From IMG/VR virus record IMGVR_UViG_3300030117_004272, positions 1 through 64,000 of that record: 64,000 nt of DNA. One strand, written 5' to 3'. The translations under genes were made by a program, and so were the position numbers. Shown here one piece after another: positions 1 to 9,081 of the stretch (position 1 is its first letter; each line of letters starts with the position of its first letter). Below the pieces are notes generated by a model. It saw only the letters and a list, made by a program, of their open reading frames with translations, made no database searches and was not told the origin of the DNA. Source of the DNA: a virus.

Positions 1-894
1 ATTTAAATTAACATCTTTGTCTTTAGAGTATTGCTCGGCTAATTGTTCACGTAGTAATTTGTTAAAAAAGTTCCTATCCTTTTTAACAAACATTCCACCG
101 TGTAGTTCTTCTTTAGCGGATCTACCCTGATCTTCTCTAATAAGTAGATTAGATAAAGCATCGAAGTTTTCTCTAGCTTGGTCATTACCCACCTCATCCG
201 AAAGTAGGTTTTGTACTTCATTCAATAATCGGCTTCTCCTCTGATCTTTAAATCTGTTAGCTCCGATATCGCTCCCCTGCTGTAGTCCTGACTGAACGAG
301 AATAGCATCTTCATAAGAAACAGCTCCATCGCGAACGGCATTTTCAAAAGCTGAAACAGGATTCATTACTGAAGTCCCTCCAATAATTTGTCTGCTTCCA
401 TCAAGGTTACTTAAAGAAGCAAAAGGAAGTTCTCCTACATCAACAAGAAATGACTTAGCATCATTTAAAGTTTTGTTAAGAACCTCTTCACTCTCACCGT
501 TTTCTTTGCCCTGCTTCCAAACACTCGCGACGTTTTCTCCAAAAGCTCTAGTAACAAGATTAGTCTGCTTGTCTAAAGATACAGGATTAGGTTTAAATAT
601 CGCAGAGTTCGGGGTCTCTTCATCAATAAATCCTTCTTCTAGTAAGTGTCTTTTTAAAGAGGCATTAATATTACCTTCAACAGCTTCACTTAAAGTACCC
701 TGATCGAACCAATGCATACGATGGTAGTTCGCATAGCTCCTCCACTTTTGTTCACGATCTGGTATTCCTGATCCAATTTGAGCGTCCCATGTATCAAAGT
801 CTAAAGGAGGCGCAACATTATCGGCCTCCTGTGGGTTTTGTAATAGCGTTGCAAGGGTTCCTATACCCTTAGAAGAAGGCGATATTTCTGACAT
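1..894 (-). CDS. Giant polyvalent/ejection protein, copy 1 (N-terminal 298 residues, runs off window)
   Basis: The minus-strand frame from the ATG at 894-892 stays open to base 1, so the rest of the gene lies before the window. The protein starts MSEISPSSKGIGTLATLLQN and then resembles the start of the 3099-residue protein at 50709-60008. Shared features are an NVAPxxxFxxW stretch near residue 35, a GxLxxxVExxI stretch near residue 70, a Q-T-N-L-(V/I)-R-x-A-(F/Y)-G-E stretch, and a later L-P-F-A followed by IIGG. By that similarity it is the first part of a very large virion protein ejected with the DNA. It heads the same gene order as the other copy (giant gene, RRLRRKGY protein, linker-rich protein, TerL). 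The missing remainder decides whether it shares the repeated linker motif of copy 2. Confidence 0.8.
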   Translation of the reverse strand, partial: MSEISPSSKGIGTLATLLQNPQEADNVAPPLDFDTWDAQIGSGIPDREQKWRSYANYHRMHWFDQGTLSEAVEGNINASLKRHLLEEGFIDEETPNSAIFKPNPVSLDKQTNLVTRAFGENVASVWKQGKENGESEEVLNKTLNDAKSFLVDVGELPFASLSNLDGSRQIIGGTSVMNPVSAFENAVRDGAVSYEDAILVQSGLQQGSDIGANRFKDQRRSRLLNEVQNLLSDEVGNDQARENFDALSNLLIREDQGRSAKEELHGGMFVKKDRNFFNKLLREQLAEQYSKDKDVNLN

Positions 895-928
895 AGCAGT
901 AAATAAGGTTATGTTGTGTTATTAGATT

Positions 929-2086
929 TTAAAAAATAGATCTTTGTTCTGTTTTAGATTGTGCGGTCCCTAAAGGAGAAGCTCCTTGGCGAGCCAAGAA
1001 AGCACTTCTTTGACTGTTTACCATACCAACTAGTTCTTGAGCTAATGTGTCAAGATCTTCAGTTTCAAGTATTCTTCGTAACTCTACTGTTCCTTTGTCT
1101 TTTGAGGTTAGTTGTGATGTACTAGAAAGGCCAAGTGAGCTGAGTATAATATTTCTTATGTATTGCTTCTTAAAATTATCCGCTGCATTAACGTCACCCT
1201 TTGCGTCTTCTATATCGACTCCCATTGCAGCTAAGAAAGCTATATCTTTAACGGTTAGTTCTTCCTGACCTGTAATCCATTTAATAGCAGTATCAGCGTG
1301 TTTTTCTAAATCATCGAGCATCATCTCTTGGGCTTTCAAACCCTTAACCGACTGTCTTTGTTTAGCTAAACCTCTAGAAAGTGCAGTATAGCTGTCTAAT
1401 TCATTTTGTGATAAACCTGATATGTTTTGGATTCCCACTTCATCACCTACTTCAGCGAGCTTCAATGCTAATGATCGTGGAGCTGTTCTGTTTACACCTG
1501 TAGCAGAGGTGGTCTTATCAAATAAACCAATCAAGTTAGCAGTTGCAGGATTGTTAAGAGCTGTAGGATTATCAGTAAGTATATCTAACATCCCTTTAGT
1601 TCTTTGTTCCTGAGACACTCCAGTTTCAAGTAAAGGCTTTAACCGTTGAGCAACGATAGGAGCAAGGTTAGCGGCTTTACGTTCTTCACGCATCTTACGT
1701 TGAGCGTCTACAACACCTAAGAAAGCTGCTTGCCCTTTGTCAAACGCTTCAAACTGTGGTTCAAATCTTCTTCTAAACCCTTCTTGCTCTGAAGGAGTCA
1801 TACCTGAATTAGCAAGATCACTAAAGAACTGCCCACGCATAGGGGCTATATCTCTTTGATAATCAAAGTCGGGTTGAGCTGCAAGCTTTTGAGATTCAGC
1901 GATCAAGTTAGACGCTTCATTCTCCATGATGCGGTGCTCTGGTCTGTATATAGTAGGCTCATTAAGACGAGCCTGTTCAGCAGCCATAGCCATTTGACCA
2001 GCCTGACTTGTATATCCTTTTCTTCTTAAACGACGAGACGCACGTTTAAGTTTATTGGAAACACGATCACGAGTAAACCGAGCCAT
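929..2086 (-). CDS. Internal-virion-like protein, copy 1
   Basis: 385 residues, no assigned family. The basic N-terminus contains K-R-A-S-R-R-L-R-R-K-G-Y and then ARLNEPTI. The same features (K-R-A-A-R-R-L-R-R-K-G-Y and VRLNEPTI) occur in the protein at 60047-61156, and helical segments such as LRGxxFSDxAxS and AQRKxRxEQ are also shared. The two are clear paralogues. Most of the chain is predicted-looking alpha helix rich in Q, E, K and R, with no signal peptide or membrane segment. It lies between the giant ejection protein and a low-complexity protein upstream of TerL, which suggests an internal virion or ejectosome component, as in T7-like internal core proteins. That role is inferred from position only. 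The start overlaps the stop of the upstream gene by one base (2086), a sign of translational coupling. Confidence 0.7.
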   Translation of the reverse strand: MARFTRDRVSNKLKRASRRLRRKGYTSQAGQMAMAAEQARLNEPTIYRPEHRIMENEASNLIAESQKLAAQPDFDYQRDIAPMRGQFFSDLANSGMTPSEQEGFRRRFEPQFEAFDKGQAAFLGVVDAQRKMREERKAANLAPIVAQRLKPLLETGVSQEQRTKGMLDILTDNPTALNNPATANLIGLFDKTTSATGVNRTAPRSLALKLAEVGDEVGIQNISGLSQNELDSYTALSRGLAKQRQSVKGLKAQEMMLDDLEKHADTAIKWITGQEELTVKDIAFLAAMGVDIEDAKGDVNAADNFKKQYIRNIILSSLGLSSTSQLTSKDKGTVELRRILETEDLDTLAQELVGMVNSQRSAFLARQGASPLGTAQSKTEQRSIF

Positions 2087-3063
2087 TACCTATTTCTTCT
2101 TTTTTTATCTAATTCACGTTGCTCCTCAATCATTGATTTTAAAGATGGAGGTTCTTTAGGAGCTTCATAAGTTCTTCGGCCCTTTGGAATATCTCCCGAT
2201 AAAGCGCGGGGCATAACTCCTGTATCTTTAAAAAATTGTTGCTCTCCTTTTTGTGCAGTAGCTACATCTCTCATTCTGGACTTAGCCCTATTCAAAACAG
2301 TAGCTTTGTTCTGTTGCTGTTCTCTAGCCATTCTATCACGGACGACTAAATTCCTAGCAGCTACTTGTTCCTCAGTTCTTTGTCTAAAAGGAGTTGGTTT
2401 CCTCATTTCTCTAGCAGCAGTAAGAATACTACTGGACCCTAATTGATAAGTATCTCCTTTCAAAATGTCACGGGCTCTATCTAAAGCAGACTTTCTAGAA
2501 TCGGATCTTGAAGTTGCAGGACTCGGACTCGCCTCCGTCGATTCTACCATTAAAGGTCTTGTAGAAACCAATTGACCTTTATCATCAAACGCAAGTTTAG
2601 GAGCAGTGCTAACCACATTACCCGATGAATCTAGAGCAGTACTAGTTCCAGCGGGAGTTGAGCTTCTTCCCATCGAGCCAGAACCTGTTCCTGCTGTTCC
2701 TTGTTGGCCTGTAGTTTCAGGTGGAGCAGAAGCAGTAGATTGATTTGGCATTCTCCCACTCAAAATAGAAGCTCTAGATAAAGCATCTTTTGGGGTATTT
2801 GTTATAGGTCTTGTTCCCTCTTTACGAAGAAACGAAAAATCATAATCTTCCCCAAAAATAGATTTTAATTGATTGTCTTCGGAGGGACTAAGAGAAGGTT
2901 TAGTTATTATAGTACCTAATTCTTCTACTAAACGAGCTTTTTCTGCTTCTATTTCTCTTGCTCTTGGGGGATAGCCGAGTCTCTTTTGAGCTTGTTCAAA
3001 GGCATATTTCCTAAAAGCAGGGTTCTCTCTTAAAGATTTATCTACGTCACTACTAACAGCCAT
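2086..3063 (-). CDS. Low-complexity virion-associated protein, copy 1
   Basis: 325 residues, not recognised. The N-terminal 100 residues are helical and charged. Residues about 105-190 are a Ser/Thr/Gly/Pro-rich linker (QQGTAGTGSGSMGRSS and similar), and the C-terminal third is again highly charged, ending ELDKKRRNR. The segment QQFFKDTGVMPRAL parallels KQFMEDTGEDPLEV in the 61690-62811 protein, and the basic tail resembles that of the 61166-61684 protein. One gene here therefore seems to correspond to two genes in the second module. The gene sits just downstream of TerL copy 1, with a strong inverted repeat between them. A role in the virion or in DNA ejection is inferred from neighbours only. 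Confidence 0.6.
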   Translation of the reverse strand: MAVSSDVDKSLRENPAFRKYAFEQAQKRLGYPPRAREIEAEKARLVEELGTIITKPSLSPSEDNQLKSIFGEDYDFSFLRKEGTRPITNTPKDALSRASILSGRMPNQSTASAPPETTGQQGTAGTGSGSMGRSSTPAGTSTALDSSGNVVSTAPKLAFDDKGQLVSTRPLMVESTEASPSPATSRSDSRKSALDRARDILKGDTYQLGSSSILTAAREMRKPTPFRQRTEEQVAARNLVVRDRMAREQQQNKATVLNRAKSRMRDVATAQKGEQQFFKDTGVMPRALSGDIPKGRRTYEAPKEPPSLKSMIEEQRELDKKRRNR

Positions 3064-3134
3064 AAACTAAATTTAAACTCTTTTTTCATAAAGGCAACAC
3101 GCTAAACCCTACATATATTATTCTTCTATATACC

Positions 3135-3174
3135 TAATTAAGTTTATTCTATTAATTTAGAATAAACTTAATTA
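3135..3174 (-). terminator. 17-bp perfect AT-rich inverted repeat between TerL1 and next gene
   Basis: Arms 3135-3151 and 3158-3174 are perfectly complementary (17 bp), with the 6-nt loop TTAATT. The repeat is 29 bp past the TerL1 stop codon on the minus strand. It is AT-rich and lacks a clean U-tract, so it may be an attenuator, an RNA processing site or a protein-binding palindrome rather than a classical terminator. The equivalent gap in the second module (62812-62871) has no such hairpin. Confidence 0.5.
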
Positions 3175-3202
3175 CAGTTCTGAGAAACTTTTCAGTTTAC
3201 TT

Positions 3203-4969
3203 TTACAAAGGATTGTTAGCAAGAATACCTGTAAGCCTCTTCATTGATTTGTGTGGTCTTGGCTTTCCTGATGGAGAAGCCGAAGGAGGATCGACCGCTA
3301 CTAAACCGTGTCTTTGACGAGCAACATCTAAACATAAGAAAGCTGCGTCCGCTAAGTCAGGGCTTTTGCCAAACCTAGATTTAAATTCTACTTTAGATTC
3401 CATCTTCATCCTAAGACTCGACCCTTTGATCATGTCATATTTTCTCCCTGTTATTTCTTGAGCTAGATCTGACGATATACCGAACAGTTGTTTAGTCCTT
3501 ATTAATTCCTTTCCAACAAACCAAAGTTCGGTTACCCTATTAGTATACAATTCATGCGCTAATTTTTTACTATTAGCACTGACTTTTTTATCCGTAGCCT
3601 TCCCTCCAAATGACACCCGAAGAATATCATCACTCCACTCCCCTGCCAGCAAGTCACATAAAGGAGCTCCAGCTCCTGTCGAGTCTACTGCCAGATCAAG
3701 AGGAAGAACCCCCCGTTTCTCGCACTCCCGACGAACCTGCTGAACAACCTGATAACTCCGCGGGGTACTCTTGTTGGTGGCATCGTCATTAATTTGGACT
3801 GCTTCTCCTAGTTCGCATACATATTGGCCTGACGTATCATAGCCAACCTTGCCGAATACTAACATGCATCGGTCACCTGAATTAGTGAACGCGGGGTCAA
3901 ATCCACATATATTTACAGGGCTACCTTTCCATTGTACCTGCCTCATGGACCCTGATCTCGCTAGTTCTGCTTCAGTATAAACACCTTCTGCTTCATCGCT
4001 ATCGAAGAAAACAGCACGTACCATCCGCATATAACCTCTACTATTAGGGCCTAATAAAGCCTTATCTTCATTTAGTTTTTCAGTTGTTGGTAGCCAAGGG
4101 TATAGTACTTCGTCAGCTAGAACATTAGGAGATCTCTCTGCATCGAACCTAATATAAGTACCACCCCACTTTGTTTCCCATGTGTCAGCAGAGTTGGTAT
4201 CTACTGAATCCCATCCACCTTTAGGCTCTGAAAAAACCCCAAAGGCATCGAACCGAGACGATGGGTTACTAAGAGCGACCAGAGAAAAAGAAGGGTTCTT
4301 AGATAAGTTTGATAGCGAAGCTTGCAATATACTTTCACTTAACTCAGAAAGCTCATCACCAATCAGTATAACTTTCTTTTGTTTAATACCGATGAGTTTA
4401 CCTATAGCATCTTTAGTTCTACTTCTTTCTGACGCTATCAAAGATAGTCCCGCTTTCTCTACAAGATTACCTGATGGTGTAACGTAACAAGCGTTACCTA
4501 TACTGTCTCTAATTCTTATCGGTGCTAGACCTTCAAGAGGTAACAGCAAACTGATCACTGATCCCCAAATCCTTTTCCTTGCTTCACGAAGCGTGGTTGA
4601 TGTTAAAAGAACCAGAGTATCTTGAGGTTGAGCTAACCAACTAAGGACTCCCCATGCAGCTAGTGTATGTGATTTACCTGAAGAAGCTGCTCCTCCTATA
4701 GCAACATACTTATTTTCAATAACAGCTCTGATCATTTCCTCTGCCCACGGATGTCTAATCATCAGTGGTTCAGCAACTAAATCAGGGTTATTAAAGAGCT
4801 CATCACACAACCTCCAGAAATAATATTCCCTAGCGTCATGATCTGTGTGGTGATGAAACCCATACAATAAACCTGTTAAAGTGTTTGTAGGAGGTAATAT
4901 AAAACCACCAACATCCATTTTTTGTTTGCTGTTTATCCGTGGTTCAAATTTAAAGTTCTTCTTAGTCAC
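3203..4969 (-). CDS. terL: Terminase large subunit, copy 1
   Basis: 588 residues, the normal length for TerL, the motor and nuclease that packages phage DNA into the prohead. The ATPase half has a Walker A-type GGAASSGKS (92-100) and a hydrophobic Walker B strand KVILIGDE (199-206). The nuclease half has the expected acidic residues in ICGFDPA (D358), AVDSTGAG (D429) and SPDLADAA (D538/D541), an RNase H-like arrangement. A second, incomplete TerL at 62872-64000 is very similar over the shared region, including PWLPTTEKLNEDKALLG and GRxYDMIKG. The start is only 27 bp from the divergent TerS-like gene at 4997, so its promoter must overlap that gene's 5' end. Confidence 0.93.
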   Translation of the reverse strand: MTKKNFKFEPRINSKQKMDVGGFILPPTNTLTGLLYGFHHHTDHDAREYYFWRLCDELFNNPDLVAEPLMIRHPWAEEMIRAVIENKYVAIGGAASSGKSHTLAAWGVLSWLAQPQDTLVLLTSTTLREARKRIWGSVISLLLPLEGLAPIRIRDSIGNACYVTPSGNLVEKAGLSLIASERSRTKDAIGKLIGIKQKKVILIGDELSELSESILQASLSNLSKNPSFSLVALSNPSSRFDAFGVFSEPKGGWDSVDTNSADTWETKWGGTYIRFDAERSPNVLADEVLYPWLPTTEKLNEDKALLGPNSRGYMRMVRAVFFDSDEAEGVYTEAELARSGSMRQVQWKGSPVNICGFDPAFTNSGDRCMLVFGKVGYDTSGQYVCELGEAVQINDDATNKSTPRSYQVVQQVRRECEKRGVLPLDLAVDSTGAGAPLCDLLAGEWSDDILRVSFGGKATDKKVSANSKKLAHELYTNRVTELWFVGKELIRTKQLFGISSDLAQEITGRKYDMIKGSSLRMKMESKVEFKSRFGKSPDLADAAFLCLDVARQRHGLVAVDPPSASPSGKPRPHKSMKRLTGILANNPL

Positions 4970-4996
4970 ACTTGAAATCTAGTAGTTATAAAGGTA

Positions 4997-5587
4997 ATGT
5001 TAATTACTTTGTCAAAAAAGTCTAAAAAAGATATTTTACTAGAACGAGCTCTTGAAATGATAAGTGCGGGATATAAGCACGTAAATATATGTAAAGAGTT
5101 GGATATACACCCGTCTACGCTTAGGCGGTGGTTACGTAAAGAGGGGATCAAAGCTAAAGAAGAACCTAAAGAACCAAAGAAACTCGATGTTGTTCAAGAC
5201 GTTTTAGATAAAGAGCTAGAAAAGAAAACTGATGATGCAATAAAGATTGCTAAACATGACGCAAGGAAAGCTGAAGACGAAGCTATGATGGAAATAGCTG
5301 AATCTCAAAGTAGCCCTGCTGAGAAGTACCAATCTTACATAGCTGCTGCGGGTATTAAGCTACTAAGAGATTCTGTAAAAAATCTAAGAGGACCTAAGAC
5401 AGTTCGCGAACTATCAGAACTAGATCAGTTGATAAGAAGGAACTTAGGTTTAAATGCAAAGAATGCAGGAGGAGCAGGTAAAGTACAAATAGACATCAGC
5501 ATTTTACATAACACCAAAGCCGATAGGGGTAATGGGTCAATAAAAATAAAAGACGAAGATATAATCGATGCCGAAGAAGCCGAATGA
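4997..5587 (+). CDS. Terminase small subunit-like DNA-binding protein
   Basis: 196 residues. Residues about 12-50 form a helix-turn-helix (NICKELDIHPSTLRRWLRKEG), typical of the DNA-recognition domain of small terminases and other homeodomain-like proteins. A long, charged, probably coiled-coil middle follows, and then an acidic tail (IKIKDEDIIDAEEAE). TerS recognises the packaging site and hands DNA to TerL, and this gene is divergently adjacent to TerL copy 1. The chosen ATG has an AAAGG about eight bases upstream. A general transcription factor is possible, but position and domain order favour TerS. Its last bases overlap the next gene. Confidence 0.6.
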   Translation: MLITLSKKSKKDILLERALEMISAGYKHVNICKELDIHPSTLRRWLRKEGIKAKEEPKEPKKLDVVQDVLDKELEKKTDDAIKIAKHDARKAEDEAMMEIAESQSSPAEKYQSYIAAAGIKLLRDSVKNLRGPKTVRELSELDQLIRRNLGLNAKNAGGAGKVQIDISILHNTKADRGNGSIKIKDEDIIDAEEAE

Positions 5588-5831
5588 ATTTGAGACCGAA
5601 GAAGATGCGGAATCTGTTTTGTTATTGTATGCAGGACTAGAGGACGCTTTCATTGGTACTGTAGAGCAGTATGGCAGACCTCCTATAGCATGTTATAGTA
5701 AGACTATAACACTTGAGCTTTTGCAAAAGAACTATGAGTTAACGGAGAAACAAGCCATTGAAAAGTTTGAGTTTGAATATTTACAAAACAATTTTGAAGA
5801 AGCAACCCCATGTTGGCTGGACGACATATAA
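5568..5831 (+). CDS. Small orphan protein, paralogue of 14021-14302
   Basis: 87 residues, acidic, function unknown. The core L-E-D-A-F-I-G, GRPPIACYS, a leucine-rich helix, and a closing ATPCWLDD match the protein at 14021-14302 (L-D-E-A-F-V-G, GPPRAVYS, ending LPIYIS). The two are paralogues bracketing the replication block. From memory this is a recurring small phage protein type without known function. It overlaps the upstream gene by 20 bp and the downstream gene by 22 bp, so it belongs to one transcript. Confidence 0.6.
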   Translation: MPKKPNEFETEEDAESVLLLYAGLEDAFIGTVEQYGRPPIACYSKTITLELLQKNYELTEKQAIEKFEFEYLQNNFEEATPCWLDDI

Positions 5832-6076
5832 AACCAAGACCTCTTTTTCCTAATAAAAAAGTTGTTTCAGATCCTTGGATTGTTAAAAGAGAGAACATAC
5901 CTCCCTCCGACTTTACGTTTTGTTGTGATTTATTAGCAGGAGAATATTATTTAGTTATACCCGCAACAGCAAGAGAAGTTGGTTTCCTCCAGCTACTACA
6001 GAAAAACATAGATTGTTTTTTACCTATGGAAGGAGACGGTCTTCTAATTACTAAAAGGTGCTTAGATGGATATTGA
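5810..6076 (+). CDS. Hypothetical protein
   Basis: 88 residues, not recognised. It has a basic, proline-rich start (GRHIKPRPLFPNKKV) and a central FCCDLLAGEYYLVIPATAREVG. No membrane segment or known catalytic motif is visible. The gene overlaps both neighbours (22 bp upstream, 11 bp downstream in the RuvC-like gene), which supports it being translated as part of the operon. The start could lie further downstream because the overlap with the preceding gene is long for a random choice. Confidence 0.5.
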   Translation: MLAGRHIKPRPLFPNKKVVSDPWIVKRENIPPSDFTFCCDLLAGEYYLVIPATAREVGFLQLLQKNIDCFLPMEGDGLLITKRCLDGY

Positions 6077-6590
6077 TGAAGAAGACGTAATCGTTGGAGT
6101 GGATAACGGGCTCAATGGAGGGCTGGTAGGTATATCTCGTTATACAGGAGGGGTGATTGCAAAAACTGTCATGCCTACTTTAGTTAGGGGTAAAAAGAAA
6201 GAAGTGGATATTTACAAAGTATATCAATGGGTGCTCAGTTTAGATTCTCGATTTATATTTGCAGTCGAAGAACCTTTACACCACGCTAAATCTTCTCAAG
6301 CTGTTAGGTCTATGGGTATTTCTTTTGGTAAACTATTAGGGTTAGCTGAAACTAAACAGTGGAATCTTAGACGAGTAAAAGTACACAACTGGCAACATTC
6401 AATGTTAGGTCATTTAAGAGCTCCTTATAATACAAAGGAAGCAGCTTTAACAGTAGCTAATAACTTAGCTCCTGATGAGTGTTGGTTAAAAAATAAACGA
6501 TGTTCTAAAGCACATGACGGTATGGTAGATGCTTTTTTAATAGCTCAATACATACGAAAAGGGTATAAAATATTAGACGGTCGTATTTAA
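6066..6590 (+). CDS. RuvC-like Holliday junction resolvase
   Basis: 174 residues, matching the usual size of RuvC-type resolvases, which cut four-way junctions using two metal ions in an RNase H fold. The first acidic residue is in IVGVDNG (D13), followed by a beta hairpin. A second is in FAVEEP (E68/E69), and the C-terminal pair is in AHDGMVDAFLIA (D151, D155), the standard RuvC spacing and context. It lies with a helicase, a RecB-like nuclease and DNA polymerase genes, so a role in resolving replication or packaging intermediates is likely. The start ATG overlaps the previous gene by 11 bp. Confidence 0.82.
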   Translation: MDIDEEDVIVGVDNGLNGGLVGISRYTGGVIAKTVMPTLVRGKKKEVDIYKVYQWVLSLDSRFIFAVEEPLHHAKSSQAVRSMGISFGKLLGLAETKQWNLRRVKVHNWQHSMLGHLRAPYNTKEAALTVANNLAPDECWLKNKRCSKAHDGMVDAFLIAQYIRKGYKILDGRI

Positions 6591-6644
6591 GTTTAATTTT
6601 TTCTAGACATAATTACCTAAAAGGATTATTAAAAGATCCTCGCT

Positions 6645-7940
6645 ATGAAAACTTTGTTCCCCAAACAAGAAGAGGCTTGTTCTTTTTTTGTAGATAAACA
6701 GTCTCAACAAATTAATACGATTGATACCAGTGAAGTTGGTACAGGTAAGACTGTTGTAGCCGCTCACTTAGCTAAAAGACTTAGTGTACCTATTGCTGTT
6801 ATTTGCCCTAAGTCAGTTATACCTTCGTGGGAAAGAGAGCTAAAAGAAGTGGGGATAACTCCACTATTCGTTTATAACTATGAAGCTATTCGTAGAGGTA
6901 AACCTCCTTACTTACGTAAAAAAGGTAAGAAGATAATGACATGGAACATGCCTCCTAACACATTAGTTCTTATTGACGAAATACATAAATGCAAAGGAGC
7001 GTTCACACAAAATGCGCAACTTGTTATTAGCTTAGTTCAACAAGGTTTTTCAGTTCATGGGATGTCTGCTACATCCTGTGAAGACCCAACTGAAATGAGA
7101 GCTTTAGGTTATATGTTGGGTTTACATAACTTAAACAAAACAGAAGGAGTAAAATTTAGTTGGTATAGTTGGATGAAGAAGAACGGCTGTGTGCAAGACC
7201 AATGGAAACAATGGAGGTTATCTAAGAAAGCTTCTCTACAAAGTATTAAAGAAAAAATCTATGGAGTTGTTGGCAGCAAACTAACAGTACAAGATTTTCC
7301 TGACAGTTTTAAAAACAACAGAGTGTTTGTTGAATATACAGAGTTTGCGGAAAAAGAATCTATTCAAGCTATCTACGATGAGTTTGAGATAACGCCTGAT
7401 GTAGTAGAGAACTACATAGATGGGACAATCAATAGCGACGATAGTGAAATAATCTTAGTAAAAATACTACGAGCCCGTCAGTTAACTGAGCTGTGTAAAA
7501 TACCTGACCTCGTAAACATGGCTAAAGATTTAAAGGATCAAGGGAACTCTGTAGTTATATTCGTCAACTTCAAAGACACGGTAGACCTACTAGCTAAAAA
7601 ACTTTCGTGCAAAACAATACAAGGAGGTCAGTCTGTGCAAGAAAGACAATCTAATGTAGATAGATTTCAAGAAGACAAAGACCACGTTCTTGTAGTTAAC
7701 ATAGCTGCGGGAGGCACTGGACTTTCTTTGCACGATACTTTAGGCAAAAGACCACGAGTTAGTTTGATATGTCCATCATATTCTGCTAAAGAATATGCTC
7801 AGACATTAGGACGTATCCATAGAAACGGGGCGAAGTCAGATGCCGTACAAAAAGTTTTAATATCCGAAGGCTCTATTGAGGAGCATGTGATAAAAGCAGT
7901 AAACAGAAAATTAGATAATTTAAAAGAACTACATGGATAA
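6645..7940 (+). CDS. SNF2-like superfamily 2 helicase
   Basis: 431 residues, compact for this family. Motif I is VGTGKT (31-36), motif II is LIDEIH (109-114), motif III-like GMSATS follows, and motif VI is QTLGRIHR (386-393) preceded by AAGGTGLSL. These identify an SF2, SNF2/Rad54-like translocase that uses ATP to move on double-stranded DNA. Phages often encode such short versions beside nucleases and polymerases. It overlaps the next gene, a PD-(D/E)XK nuclease, by 8 bp, which suggests co-translation and perhaps a shared task in recombination or replication-fork processing. Confidence 0.85.
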   Translation: MKTLFPKQEEACSFFVDKQSQQINTIDTSEVGTGKTVVAAHLAKRLSVPIAVICPKSVIPSWERELKEVGITPLFVYNYEAIRRGKPPYLRKKGKKIMTWNMPPNTLVLIDEIHKCKGAFTQNAQLVISLVQQGFSVHGMSATSCEDPTEMRALGYMLGLHNLNKTEGVKFSWYSWMKKNGCVQDQWKQWRLSKKASLQSIKEKIYGVVGSKLTVQDFPDSFKNNRVFVEYTEFAEKESIQAIYDEFEITPDVVENYIDGTINSDDSEIILVKILRARQLTELCKIPDLVNMAKDLKDQGNSVVIFVNFKDTVDLLAKKLSCKTIQGGQSVQERQSNVDRFQEDKDHVLVVNIAAGGTGLSLHDTLGKRPRVSLICPSYSAKEYAQTLGRIHRNGAKSDAVQKVLISEGSIEEHVIKAVNRKLDNLKELHG

Positions 7941-9051
7941 TACACCAGACCACGGAAGTAGGGGACACGCGGAGTTCTCCCCCTCAAGTTTAAAATACGT
8001 AGCAGGATGTGCAGGATACGAAGGTAGGTCAGGTACAAATGCCGCAGCGGAAAAAGGAACTCGAATACACGAAGCTTTAGAAGTTAGAGATCCCTCTGCA
8101 TTGCATGATGAAGAAGAGGTTGAGATATATGACATGATTGTGGCTGATGAGAAAGCTTTCAACGAAAGTTTTTTTGGTAACACTCCTTATGATGAACTCA
8201 ACGAGATTCAAGTTCAAGTTGATCTACAAGGAACCGAGACATGGGGAACCTGTGATAGGTTTTTAGTTGCAGGAGACAAAGCTGTTATGGCCGATTATAA
8301 AACAGGGATATCTAAAATAGATTCTCCTAAAGATAATTGGCAAGCGAAGGCATACACGCTTGGAGCTTTTCAAGCTTTTCCTAAAGTGAACGAGATAGAC
8401 TTTGTCTTTTATATACCTGTACGCTCTGAAGTTTTACACGACAAATTTACAAGAGCTGATGTTCCTTTATTAACAAAAGAACTTAGTGAAGTAATTCAAA
8501 GAGGTGAGATGGTTAGGCCAAAATGGAAAGGTGGAGTACCTGACCATGATGAGTTAACTCCAACAGTTAACTGTAGGTTTTGTAAACACGAAGATCATTG
8601 TCCTGCTTTAGGAGGGCTCGCTTTAGAAGTTGCTTCGAAAGTTGCGGGAGAGCCATTACCAAACAAAGAAGATTTTGATTCTGATGATCCTGAAGTTTTA
8701 GAAAAGTTATGGAGCGTTGCTAAGGTTGTATCAAATTGGGCTACAAGAATAAAAGCTAAAGCAGTAGAGCAAGCTAAAGAAGGTAAAGAGTTCCCAACTT
8801 TAAAACTTAAAAACATGGGAGCTACTAAAAAGTGTACTGACAATATAAGTATGTTAGAGATTGCAGAAACTTATGGAGTTACTGCTGAAGATTTATTAAG
8901 TGTATCTTCTTTACCAATAAAAAAGATAGCAGATCTTGTAGGTAAAAAATCCGACAAAGGAACTAAAAAAGAAAATTCAGATAATTTCCTTGCAGATCTT
9001 GAAGAAGCGGATATTATCAAAACTTCCGAGACGCGATTCACGCTCTCATAA
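7933..9051 (+). CDS. RecB/Cas4-like PD-(D/E)XK exonuclease with predicted Fe-S cluster
   Basis: 372 residues. The nuclease core is WGTCDRFL (D108) followed by MADYKTG (D121, K123), the PD-(D/E)XK pattern, with a QAKAYTLG helix (motif QxxxY) after it. One cysteine lies before the core (C26, AGCAGYEGR) and three after it, spaced C-x2-C-x5-C (C214, C217, C223). This is the arrangement that holds a 4Fe-4S cluster in Cas4, AddB and related nucleases. The family is common in phages (DUF2800-type). Expected activity is DNA end resection for recombination. It overlaps the helicase gene by 8 bp, so the pair probably works together. Confidence 0.8.
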   Translation: MDNTPDHGSRGHAEFSPSSLKYVAGCAGYEGRSGTNAAAEKGTRIHEALEVRDPSALHDEEEVEIYDMIVADEKAFNESFFGNTPYDELNEIQVQVDLQGTETWGTCDRFLVAGDKAVMADYKTGISKIDSPKDNWQAKAYTLGAFQAFPKVNEIDFVFYIPVRSEVLHDKFTRADVPLLTKELSEVIQRGEMVRPKWKGGVPDHDELTPTVNCRFCKHEDHCPALGGLALEVASKVAGEPLPNKEDFDSDDPEVLEKLWSVAKVVSNWATRIKAKAVEQAKEGKEFPTLKLKNMGATKKCTDNISMLEIAETYGVTAEDLLSVSSLPIKKIADLVGKKSDKGTKKENSDNFLADLEEADIIKTSETRFTLS

Positions 9052-9081
9052 GAAAATAAGAAAATAAGACAATAAGAAAAA

